Assembly: GCF_042647465.1 (NCBI RefSeq)
Contig: NZ_JBHRVN010000004.1
DNA length: 64,000 nt
Direction: 5' to 3' (one strand)
Source: Wagnerdoeblera intermedia
Lineage (GTDB): Bacteria > Pseudomonadota > Alphaproteobacteria > Rhodobacterales > Rhodobacteraceae
Both the position numbers and the translations under genes were made by a program. Of the stretch, positions 57,680-64,000 are shown piece after piece. The stretch's first letter is position 1; each line of letters starts with the position of its first letter. The notes beneath the pieces were generated by a model that was given only the letters and a program-made list of their open reading frames with translations, ran no database searches and had not been told where the DNA came from.

Positions 57680-58717
57680 TCAGCCTGCGGGGGCCCAGAT
57701 GATGTCGTCGATTTTGGGCGCGCCGGTGGCCAGCATGACCAGGCGGTCAAAGCCAAGCGCGATCCCGGCGGCGAGGGGCATATCGGCGAGGGCGCTCAGG
57801 AAATCTTCGTCGAGCGGGTAACGCTCGCCGTAGATGCGCTCTTTTTCATCCATCTCAGCGATGAAGCGGGCGCGCTGCTCGACCGGATCGGTCAGCTCGC
57901 CAAAGCCATTCGCAAGCTCCACCCCGCAGGCATAAAGCTCAAAGCGTTCGGCCAGGCGCGGATCATCGGGGCAGCGGCGGGCCAGGGCCGCTTCATGGGC
58001 GGGGTAGCGATCAAGAATGGTGGCACGCCCATGGCCGAGACGGGGTTCCACATCTGCGGTCAGAACCCGGCTCATCATATCCGACCAGGTGTCATCGGGG
58101 GCCGTGCGCATACCTTTGGCGTGGAGTTGCGGGCGCAGCTTTTCGGCATCGGGCACGCCGTTATCATCCATGGTCGCCAGCAGATCGACGCCTGCGTATT
58201 TCATGAAAGCCTCGCAGACCGAAAGCCGCTCAGGGGCGAGGAAGGGGTCGCAGGTCAGATCGCCCCGGCGCAGGAGCGGGCTTCCCGCGGCGCGGGCGGC
58301 CAGGGCCAGGAAGGCTGCGCAGTCCTGCATCAGCACCTCATAGCTTTCATGGGTGCGATACCATTCCAGCATGACAAACTCGGGGCTGTGGCGCGCGCCC
58401 CGCTCGCGGTTGCGCCAGACATGGGCGAAGGCGAAGATCTTTTCCTCCCCCGCTGCCAGCAGCTTCTTGAGGGCGAACTCGGGGCTGGTGTGCAGATAAA
58501 GCCGCCGCATCCCGCCGTCATTGTCGATGGCCTCGGCGGCAAAGGCATGCAGATGGGTCTCATTGCCGGGGCTGATCTGCAGGGCGCAGGGGTCGGTTTC
58601 GGTGAAGCCCTGATCGTCAAACCAGCGCCGCAGACCCGCCTGAATGCGGTTGCGTGCCAGCAGCATGGGGCGACGGTCGGCATGTCGGGCAGCGTTCCAC
58701 CAGGAAGTTTCGGCCAT
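57680..58717 (-). CDS. epmA: EF-P--(R)-beta-lysine ligase (EpmA/PoxA/GenX)
   Basis: A 345-residue truncated class II lysyl-tRNA-synthetase-like enzyme that attaches beta-lysine to the conserved lysine of EF-P. Motif 2 is FAHVWRNRERGARHSPEFVMLEWYR (about 95-120) and motif 3 is GIALGFDRLVML (near the end). The anticodon-binding domain of LysRS is absent, as expected. I start at MAETSWWNAARHAD. It is divergent from efp, its substrate, with about 127 bases between. epmB, the lysine 2,3-aminomutase, is not in the window. Confidence 0.94.
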   Translation of the reverse strand: MAETSWWNAARHADRRPMLLARNRIQAGLRRWFDDQGFTETDPCALQISPGNETHLHAFAAEAIDNDGGMRRLYLHTSPEFALKKLLAAGEEKIFAFAHVWRNRERGARHSPEFVMLEWYRTHESYEVLMQDCAAFLALAARAAGSPLLRRGDLTCDPFLAPERLSVCEAFMKYAGVDLLATMDDNGVPDAEKLRPQLHAKGMRTAPDDTWSDMMSRVLTADVEPRLGHGRATILDRYPAHEAALARRCPDDPRLAERFELYACGVELANGFGELTDPVEQRARFIAEMDEKERIYGERYPLDEDFLSALADMPLAAGIALGFDRLVMLATGAPKIDDIIWAPAG

Positions 58718-58844
58718 ATCGCAGGGTCCTTTCGGGGGCAAAAACGCCTTTCGGCTGGAAATCATGGCCGGAATGCGCTACGCGCGGTGCCAATCGCGCA
58801 GGCTGTGGCCCCGCGTTCTCCGGATATCACAAGGATTATCACCC

Positions 58845-59411
58845 GTGAAAGTCATCGCCTCGTCGATCCGTAAGGGCAATGTCATCGACATGGACGGCAA
58901 GCTCTATGTCGTTCTGACCGCTCAGAACATCCACCCCGGTAAGGGCACCCCGGTGACCCAGGTCGACATGCGCCGCATCTCGGATGGCATCAAGGTCTCG
59001 GAGCGCTGGCGCACCACCGAGCAGGTGGAGAAAGCGACCGTCGAAGAACGTGAATTCGACTATCTTTATGAAGACGGCGAAGGCTGGCACTTCATGGAGC
59101 CGACCACCTATGAGCAGGTCGTTGTGGCAGAAGACGTCATGGGCGACACCAAAGTCTATCTTCAGGAAGGCATGCGCGTCTGGCTGAAGACCTTTGAAGG
59201 CAACCCGATCTCGATCGAAGTGCCGCAGAAGATCACGGTGGAAATCACCGAGACCGAGCCGGTCGTCAAAGGTCAGACCGCCTCCTCCTCCTATAAGCCG
59301 GCGATGACCGACTCGGGTCTGCGCGTCATGGTTCCGCCGCATATCGGCGTGGGCACCCGTATCGTCATCAATACCGATGACAACACCTATGTGGAACGCT
59401 CGAAAGAGTGA
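58845..59411 (+). CDS. efp: Translation elongation factor P
   Basis: A 188-residue EF-P that rescues ribosomes stalled on polyproline. Lys33 in NIHPGKGTP is the modification site, consistent with the EpmA gene next door. Three beta-barrel domains are visible. The start is GTG at 58845, with AAGGA 8-12 bases upstream; the upstream in-frame extension overlaps the epmA region and lacks homology. Downstream are a strong terminator and then copy 3 of the dispersed repeat. Confidence 0.96.
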   Translation: MKVIASSIRKGNVIDMDGKLYVVLTAQNIHPGKGTPVTQVDMRRISDGIKVSERWRTTEQVEKATVEEREFDYLYEDGEGWHFMEPTTYEQVVVAEDVMGDTKVYLQEGMRVWLKTFEGNPISIEVPQKITVEITETEPVVKGQTASSSYKPAMTDSGLRVMVPPHIGVGTRIVINTDDNTYVERSKE

Positions 59412-59435
59412 TCCCGACGGCCTTCGGATCCAAAG

Positions 59436-59464
59436 CGCCCTCCGGTTTTCCGGGGGGCGTTTTT
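59436..59464 (+). terminator. Rho-independent terminator of efp
   Basis: CGCCCTCCGG (59436-59445) pairs with CCGGGGGGCG (59450-59459) with one T-G pair and a TTTT loop, followed by five T (59460-59464). Confidence 0.88.
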
Positions 59465-59520
59465 GTTTTCCGGGGTCTTTACTTTTCCGGGGGTTTTAAG
59501 AGGTCTCAGGCGGTTGTGGG

Positions 59521-59592
59521 TCCGGAGAGCGCCGGGGAGGCGCTCCGCCCTCCCCGGACCCCGCCCGGGAGTATTTTGAAAAAGCCAAAGTC
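59521..59592 (+). repeat. Dispersed terminator-like repeat, copy 3 (downstream of efp)
   Basis: Stem CCGGGGAGG/CCTCCCCGG (59532-59540 with 59549-59557), then CCCGCCCGGGAGTATTTTG and AAAAAGCCAAAGTC, the same tail as copies 1, 2 and 4. It lies in the sense direction of efp, 110 bases after its stop, and its end overlaps the stop codon of the tyrA-like gene on the other strand. Confidence 0.8.
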
Positions 59593-60313
59593 AGCGGCTG
59601 GCGGGGGAGAGAAGCGCCGCGAGCCGGGCCTGCAGGGGGGCGACATGGGGGTTGTCGCGGGTGACGGCGTCGAAGACCTCTGCGGCATCGTCCCGGACCA
59701 TGGCGAAGGCCTGGTCGAGCAGATCGAAGCTTTTCGTGCGCAGTTTCGGCGCGGGGCCGAGATCGCGCATCGCGCGGGCGAGAAGATGGGTGAGGCCCTG
59801 GGTGAAGGCGGCTTCGCGGTCGTGCTGATCCGGCGTGCTCAGCAGGATCCGCAGTCCGAAGGTTTTGCGCAGGAAGGCTGCCGGGCGGCGCCAGGTGGTG
59901 CCGCGGAGCGGGCAGAGCACCAGTTGCAGCCCGCGGGTGCCGCCGGCCGCGCTTTGGGGCCCGAACATCGGATGGGTTGCCAGCAGGTCAACGTGGTCCG
60001 GCAGCAGGTTTTGCATCAGGGCGGCGGGGGCGGATTTCACTGAGGCCACATCCGCGATGAGCTGGCCCGGGCGCAGATGGGGGGCCAGGGCTGAGAGTGT
60101 CTGGCCGAGCTGCGGCACCGGCACGCAGAGAAGGACGATATCGGCCGCAGCCACTTCGGGGAGCGCAACCGGGGTCAGGCCTGCCTGCCGTGCGGCCTCG
60201 CAGGCGGTTTCCGAGGGGTCGCAGATAAGGATGCGGCAATGGGGCGCCAGCAGGCGGGCGGTCAGGCGGCCAAAGGCGCCAAAGCCAATCAGAGCGAGGG
60301 TCGGGTGTTGCAT
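59591..60313 (-). CDS. Prephenate/arogenate dehydrogenase-like protein (TyrA family)
   Basis: A 240-residue protein with a Rossmann GFGAFG (10-15) and the TyrA hallmark LLATHPMFGPQSA (about residues 109-121) with the catalytic His. It is short: full prephenate dehydrogenases are usually 280 or more and have a C-terminal helical dimerisation domain; here the C-terminal domain is about 100 residues. It may act in tyrosine synthesis with relaxed partners or be a related dehydrogenase. No other aromatic-pathway gene is in the window. The stop codon lies inside the tail of the dispersed repeat. Confidence 0.8.
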   Translation of the reverse strand: MQHPTLALIGFGAFGRLTARLLAPHCRILICDPSETACEAARQAGLTPVALPEVAAADIVLLCVPVPQLGQTLSALAPHLRPGQLIADVASVKSAPAALMQNLLPDHVDLLATHPMFGPQSAAGGTRGLQLVLCPLRGTTWRRPAAFLRKTFGLRILLSTPDQHDREAAFTQGLTHLLARAMRDLGPAPKLRTKSFDLLDQAFAMVRDDAAEVFDAVTRDNPHVAPLQARLAALLSPASR

Positions 60314-60508
60314 GGTCCTGGATCCGGTAGGGGGCGGGCCAGGGGAAGCGGGGAAGATCGGCGCTGTGCCTCTGGCAGGAGAGACGACAGCGGGGGGATG
60401 AACAGATGCTCCGCTGCGTCAGGGCAGCGGATAATAAACACTCGTGAGGATCGGGCGCGGGCTGTTCATGGCTTTTGCTTACGCCTGCTGCACGCGGGTG
60501 ACAAGCCC

Positions 60509-61426
60509 TCAGCCGCCCTGGGTGGAGGCTTTGCGCGCCCGGCTGCGGTCCTTGCCGAGCCTGTGCTCGCGCCAGATGATCAGCACGCCTGCTGCCATCA
60601 CCAGGGCGGCGCCGCACAGCATCTGCAGCGTCGGCACTTCGGAGAAGAAGAACCAGCCGATCCCCAGGGCAAAGATCATCGAGGCATAATCGAGCGGGGC
60701 GATGACGGCGGCTTCGGCCTCGCGGTAGCTTGAGGTCAGCAGGATCTGTCCGATCCCGCCAAGAAAGCCCGCCAGCACCAGCAGGGCAAAGATATCGGGC
60801 GGCGGCATCACCCAGCCGAAGGGCAGGGTCAGCAGCGACAGCAGCGTGGCATTGATGGTGAACCAGAAGACGATCGTGGAGGCCGGCTCGAAGCCGGTCA
60901 GCCTGCGGATTGAGATCTGGGCGAAGGCCATGAAGACGGCGGCCGCAAGCGCGATGGCGGCCCCGAGGCTTTGCGCGGTGCTCAGGCCTTCTTCAAGCGA
61001 AAAGCGCGGGGCGAGGATGATCAGCACGCCGGCGAGGCCCAGACCCACCGCGCTGTAGCGCCAGGGGCCGACCTTTTCTTTCAGGACGAGGGCTGCGAGC
61101 ACGACCACCATCAGCGGGGCCGCATAGATAATCGCCGTCACCTCCGGCAGGGGCAGCATGCCGAGGGCTGCGAACTGCAGCCCCATGGAGGCGGTGCCGG
61201 AGAGCGCGCGGAAAAAATGGCTGCCGGGCCGGGAGGTTTTGACGCCGTTTTTCAGATCGCCCCGCAGCCAGAGCCAGCCGAGGATGACCGGTATGGCGAA
61301 GAAGGAGCGGAAGAAGACCGTTTCTCCGGGGGGGACATGCTCGGCGGCCAGTTTGATCAGCGAGGCCATGGCGATGAAAACCAGCACCGCGATCAGTTTG
61401 TAGGTAATGCCGCGCAGCGGGCGCAT
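60509..61426 (-). CDS. DMT-superfamily (EamA) transporter
   Basis: A 305-residue membrane protein with 10 hydrophobic segments in two EamA repeats (about residues 8-135 and 150-285). ALSGTASMGLQFAALGMLPLPEVTAIIYAAPLMVVVLAALVLKEKVG is the end of the first repeat and YREAEAAVIAPLDYASMIFALGIGWFFFSEVP that of the second. The charged tail is cytosolic. DMT permeases export or import small metabolites; no substrate is implied here. The spacer to the tyrA-like gene (60314-60508) shows no gene. Confidence 0.88.
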   Translation of the reverse strand: MRPLRGITYKLIAVLVFIAMASLIKLAAEHVPPGETVFFRSFFAIPVILGWLWLRGDLKNGVKTSRPGSHFFRALSGTASMGLQFAALGMLPLPEVTAIIYAAPLMVVVLAALVLKEKVGPWRYSAVGLGLAGVLIILAPRFSLEEGLSTAQSLGAAIALAAAVFMAFAQISIRRLTGFEPASTIVFWFTINATLLSLLTLPFGWVMPPPDIFALLVLAGFLGGIGQILLTSSYREAEAAVIAPLDYASMIFALGIGWFFFSEVPTLQMLCGAALVMAAGVLIIWREHRLGKDRSRARKASTQGG

Positions 61427-61570
61427 GTCTCAGCTCTCCGGGTCAGTCTGGCTGCGGTCTCTCAGGAGCCCGCGTTCCTGCCTTGTCACCGGGCCCGGCG
61501 CTGTGCAAGCTGAGTGGGGAAAATCATGGGGCCTGTGTCGGAAATGTCTCCGCCGGGTCGGGGGGATGAG

Positions 61571-62452
61571 ATGAAACTTGCGGCGGCCGCCTATCCGTTG
61601 GACTTCTTCGGGGATTTTTCAGCATATGAGGCGAAGATCACGGCCTGGGTCGCGGAAGGAGCGGCCACGGGGGCCGATCTGCTGGTCTTCCCGGAATATG
61701 GCGCGATGGAACTGGCTTCGCTGGGCGGGCGCGCGGTGGCCGGGGATCAGGATCGCGCGGTGCGGGAGGCTGCGAAACATCATGAGGCCGCCTCTGCCGT
61801 TCTGGCGCGGCTGGCGGCGGCGCATGACGTGCATATTCTCGGCGGCTCCGGTCCGGTGTGGCATGAGGGGCAGCTGGTCAACCGGGCGGTCTTTTACGGG
61901 CCTTCCGGGGTGATCGGGCATCAGGACAAGCAGATCATGACCCGCTTTGAGCGCGAGGACTGGGGGATTGCGCCGGGATCAGGGCTGAAGGTCTTTGAGA
62001 CCCCCTTTGCCCGGGTGGGGGTGGTGATCTGTTACGACAGTGAGTTTCCGCTGTTGTCGCGGGCGCTCTCGGAAGCCGGGGCCGAAGTACTGCTGGCGCC
62101 CTGCTGCACGGAAGGTTTTGCGGGTTTCATGCGGGTGCGGGTGGGCTCTATGGCGCGGGCGCTGGAGAACCAGTGCGTCACCCTGCAGGCGCCGCTGGTG
62201 GGCGAGGCTGCCTGGTGCGCCGGGGTTGAAGAGAACACCGGCATTGCCGGGATTTTCGGGCCCCCCGATGCGGGCTGGCCGGAGACCGGGGTTCTGGCGG
62301 AGGGCGCGCTGAATGTGCCGGGCTGGGTGGTGGCGGAGGTCTCGCGCGAGCAGATCCGGCAGACCCGGGATGATGGCGTGGTGCTGTTGAGCCGTCACTG
62401 GCCCGAGCAGGAAGAGCGTGTGGCGGTGCCGGTGGAGGTGATCCGGGCCTGA
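61571..62452 (+). CDS. Nitrilase-superfamily amidohydrolase
   Basis: A 293-residue carbon-nitrogen hydrolase with Glu42 (VFPEYGAMEL), Lys120 (HQDKQIMTRFE) and Cys154 (VICYDSEFP) as catalytic triad. The substrate cannot be assigned; its sequence differs from the Nit1-type protein at 41329. I start at MKLAAAAYPLDF, after GGGGGATGAG; Met codons upstream are possible. It is followed, in the same direction, by copy 4 of the dispersed repeat. A divergent DMT transporter gene lies upstream. Confidence 0.9.
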   Translation: MKLAAAAYPLDFFGDFSAYEAKITAWVAEGAATGADLLVFPEYGAMELASLGGRAVAGDQDRAVREAAKHHEAASAVLARLAAAHDVHILGGSGPVWHEGQLVNRAVFYGPSGVIGHQDKQIMTRFEREDWGIAPGSGLKVFETPFARVGVVICYDSEFPLLSRALSEAGAEVLLAPCCTEGFAGFMRVRVGSMARALENQCVTLQAPLVGEAAWCAGVEENTGIAGIFGPPDAGWPETGVLAEGALNVPGWVVAEVSREQIRQTRDDGVVLLSRHWPEQEERVAVPVEVIRA

Positions 62453-62467
62453 GTTCGGCTTTGCAAC

Positions 62468-62525
62468 CGCCGGGGGACTTTGCGTCCCCCGGACCCCCCT
62501 GCAGAGTATTTTTCAAAAGCCAAAC
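62468..62525 (+). repeat. Dispersed terminator-like repeat, copy 4 (3' of the nitrilase gene)
   Basis: Stem CCGGGGGAC (62470-62478) with GTCCCCCGG (62484-62492), then ACCCCCCTGCAGAGTATTTTT and CAAAAGCCAAACG. The stem starts 18 bases after the stop codon. The tail is slightly diverged from copies 1-3 but clearly the same. Confidence 0.78.
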
Positions 62526-62605
62526 GATCACGAAGGGCGGCGAATCCGCCCCATTCGTGGTCTAACGGGGCCTTTGCCCTTGAAAATTTCTGCCAGCACG
62601 CTCAT

Positions 62606-62640
62606 TAGCACCTTGCCCGCAGTCTTTTTGGCGGGTGCTA
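62606..62640 (+). promoter_or_regulatory. Hairpin just upstream of infA
   Basis: TAGCACC (62606-62612) pairs with GGTGCTA (62634-62640); an alternative uses CCCGC (62616-62620) with GCGGG (62631-62635). It ends about 5 bases before the SD-like TGGAG. It may be in the leader of infA or part of its promoter; TTGCCC (62613-62618) with TGCTAT 17 bases on is a weak promoter candidate. Confidence 0.4.
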
Positions 62641-62655
62641 TCCAATGGAGTCAAC

Positions 62656-62874
62656 ATGGCCAAGGAAGAACTGCTCGAATTCCCCGGCGTCGTGAAGGAA
62701 CTCCTGCCGAATACGACGTTCAAGGTCGAGCTGGACAACGGCCATGAACTGATCGCGACCATGGCAGGAAAAATGCGCAAGAACCGTATCCGCGTTCTCG
62801 CAGGCGACCGCGTTCAGGTGGAAATGACCCCCTACGATCTGTCCAAAGGCCGGATCAATTATCGCTTCAAATAA
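62656..62874 (+). CDS. infA: Translation initiation factor IF-1
   Basis: A 72-residue OB-fold protein that occupies the 30S A site during initiation. MAKEELLEFPGVVKELLPNTTFKVEL and the MRKNRIRVLAGDRVQVEMTPYDLSKGRI core are near-invariant. I start at the ATG at 62656, preceded by TGGAG; seven more in-frame codons upstream are not part of the family. maf begins 1 base after its stop and rng follows, the order seen in many Rhodobacterales. Confidence 0.97.
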   Translation: MAKEELLEFPGVVKELLPNTTFKVELDNGHELIATMAGKMRKNRIRVLAGDRVQVEMTPYDLSKGRINYRFK

Positions 62875-62875
62875 G

Positions 62876-63451
62876 ATGAAGCTGATTCTGGGCTCTGCCT
62901 CGCCGCGCCGGAAGGATCTTCTGGCGCAGATCGGGCTGGTGCCCGATGCGATCCTGCCTCCCGATATCGATGAGGATCCGCGCAAAGGGGAGCTGCCGCG
63001 CCCTTATTGCGCGCGCATTGCGTCTGAGAAAGCTTTTGCCGTGGCGGCGGGGCCGGAGGATGTGGTGCTTTGTGCCGATACCACGGTCGCGCTGGGCCGC
63101 CGAATCCTCGGCAAGCCGGCCTCGGCGGCGGAGGCTGCAAAGTTTCTGGTGCTGCTGGGCGGGCGTCGTCATGAGGTGATCACCTCGGTGGCGGTTCGCA
63201 GAGGCGAGCGGCTCTGGACGCGGGATGTGGTCTCGGTGGTGAAGTTCAAGCGGCTGTCGGATGATGAGCTGAACTTCTATCTGGCGTCCGGTGAATGGCA
63301 GGGCAAAGCGGGCGGCTATGGCATTCAGGGCCTGGCCGGGGCGTTTGTGACCTGGATGCAGGGGTCTTTCACCGGGGTCGTCGGCCTTCCGGTTGCAGAG
63401 ACCGCACAACTTCTGGCCGCCGCGGGCGTGCCGCTCTGGAGGCAGGCATGA
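62876..63451 (+). CDS. Maf-family nucleoside triphosphate pyrophosphatase
   Basis: A 191-residue Maf protein that hydrolyses non-canonical or canonical NTPs to NMP and pyrophosphate, with an effect on cell division in some bacteria. The substrate loop SASPRR (7-12), the CADTTVALG segment (about 64-72) and the KAGGYGIQGLAGAF segment (about 141-155) are intact. It starts one base after infA stops and overlaps rng by ATGA, so all three genes are coupled. Whether it is the YhdE or YceF subtype is not clear. Confidence 0.94.
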   Translation: MKLILGSASPRRKDLLAQIGLVPDAILPPDIDEDPRKGELPRPYCARIASEKAFAVAAGPEDVVLCADTTVALGRRILGKPASAAEAAKFLVLLGGRRHEVITSVAVRRGERLWTRDVVSVVKFKRLSDDELNFYLASGEWQGKAGGYGIQGLAGAFVTWMQGSFTGVVGLPVAETAQLLAAAGVPLWRQA

Positions 63452-64000
63452 TCGGACGTGTTGTCGTTCTTGACCGGATGGAAGATGGCCGCGCGGCGGC
63501 GGCGCTGATGGTGGATGGTCGTCTTGAGGATCTGGTCATTGATCCCAAAGGCGAGAGCCCGCTGCAGCCGGGTGCCATTCTGCGCGGTGTTGTGGATCGT
63601 CTGGTCAAGGGCCAGGGCGGGGTTTTCGTGAAGCTTCCGGGCGGATCGGGATTCTTACGTCAGGTCTCGGGTCTGGCCCCGGGTCAGCGCGTGATCGTGC
63701 AGGTCTCGGGTGTGGCAGAGCCGGGTAAGGCCGTGCCGGTCACGCTGCGGGTGCTCTTTAAATCTCAGCTGGCAATTGCCACGCCGGGCGCACCGGGGAT
63801 TAATATCTCGCGCCGCATCCGCGATGAGGAGCTCCGTCAGGATCTGCAGGATCTGGCTGATGAGGCGATGAAGGGGGCTCCGGCGACGCTGGGTCTGATC
63901 ATCCGCTCGGCGGCAGAGGCGGCAGGCGAAGACGCCGTGGCGGAAGATATCCTTTCCGTCAAAGAGCTTGCGACGGCGGTGATGGCCGATCTTTCGGGCG
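63448..64000 (+). CDS. rng: Ribonuclease E/G family protein, 3' truncated by the window end
   Basis: The visible 184 residues start MIGRVVVLDRMEDG at the ATGA overlap with maf. The early VDRLVKGQGGVFVKLPGGSGFLR (about residues 50-72) is the S1-like RNA-binding part that opens RNase G-type proteins, here in a shortened form, and ISRRIRDEELRQDLQDLA leads to the catalytic region that lies beyond the window. The protein is closer to the short alphaproteobacterial RNase E/G form found after infA-maf than to the long RNase E. mRNA and rRNA processing role is by family. Confidence 0.85.
   Translation, partial: MIGRVVVLDRMEDGRAAAALMVDGRLEDLVIDPKGESPLQPGAILRGVVDRLVKGQGGVFVKLPGGSGFLRQVSGLAPGQRVIVQVSGVAEPGKAVPVTLRVLFKSQLAIATPGAPGINISRRIRDEELRQDLQDLADEAMKGAPATLGLIIRSAAEAAGEDAVAEDILSVKELATAVMADLSG

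Noticed and set aside
1..64000. CRISPR array, prophage, integrase, tRNA-linked island, defence or biosynthetic gene cluster
   Set aside because: No regularly spaced repeats, no phage or integrase genes and no tRNA seen; the gene content is almost all core or common accessory functions.

Overview
This 64 kb window is high-GC alphaproteobacterial chromosome, almost certainly Rhodobacterales (Paracoccaceae/Rhodobacter-like). The evidence is the protein sequences, gene pairs such as infA-maf-rng, fabF-mltG and grxC-nitrilase, and a SAM/SAH riboswitch in front of metK, a class known only from Rhodobacterales. I see no prophage, insertion sequence, CRISPR array, tRNA or rRNA. Genes are mostly housekeeping and closely packed.

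Layout: 1-1.9 kb, the 3' part of a CitE-like lyase gene overlapping an MFS transporter. 1.93-2.84 kb, a long gene-free stretch with a good promoter before rpsL. 2.8-18.3 kb, the translation block: rpsL-rpsG-fusA-tuf, the S10 operon (rpsJ to rplP), then an NCS1-type nucleobase permease bounded by hairpins, then rpmC-rpsQ and the spc operon, which stops at rpmD with a terminator. rplO, secY, adk, rpsM, rpsK, rpoA and rplQ, which usually follow, are not in the window, and rpoBC does not precede rpsL. 18.3-23.4 kb, a META-like exported protein, then on the minus strand prs-lnt-metK-trmB. 23.5-27.5 kb, a DsbA-like isomerase, an alpha/beta hydrolase, an H-type lectin, a GntR regulator with an APH-type kinase, and a GNAT. 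27.6-34.7 kb, mltG-fabF on the minus strand, then an aldo/keto reductase, three small exported proteins, and fabA-fabB. 34.8-43.7 kb, clpB, an unrecognised conserved protein, a RecD-like helicase, an SDR, MarR, a nitrilase, grxC and a LysR gene. 43.8-48.4 kb, an OmpA-domain protein, GNAT, CinA-like protein, sfsA and an MFS. 48.4-54.0 kb, the complete rod-shape cluster mreB-mreC-mreD-mrdA-rodA. 54.2-64 kb, a thioesterase, DUF2218, 1-Cys peroxiredoxin, aldehyde dehydrogenase, the divergent epmA/efp pair, a TyrA-like protein, a DMT transporter, a nitrilase, and infA-maf-rng running off the end.

The main interest lies between the genes. The fusA-tuf spacer can form two mutually exclusive hairpins. 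Terminator-like hairpins sit inside the ribosomal operons (rplW-rplB and the rpmC leader). An A-rich motif is shared by the rpsL and rpmC upstream regions, and a 9-bp inverted repeat lies just above the rpsL promoter. A terminator-like repeat with a constant tail occurs four times, each time 3' of a gene and in its sense orientation. Among proteins, the most unusual is an exported protein made of two copies of a four-cysteine unit. I found no clear defence or biosynthetic system; the strongest candidates for undescribed biology are the ribosomal-operon leader structures, the repeat family and the cysteine-rich exported proteins.
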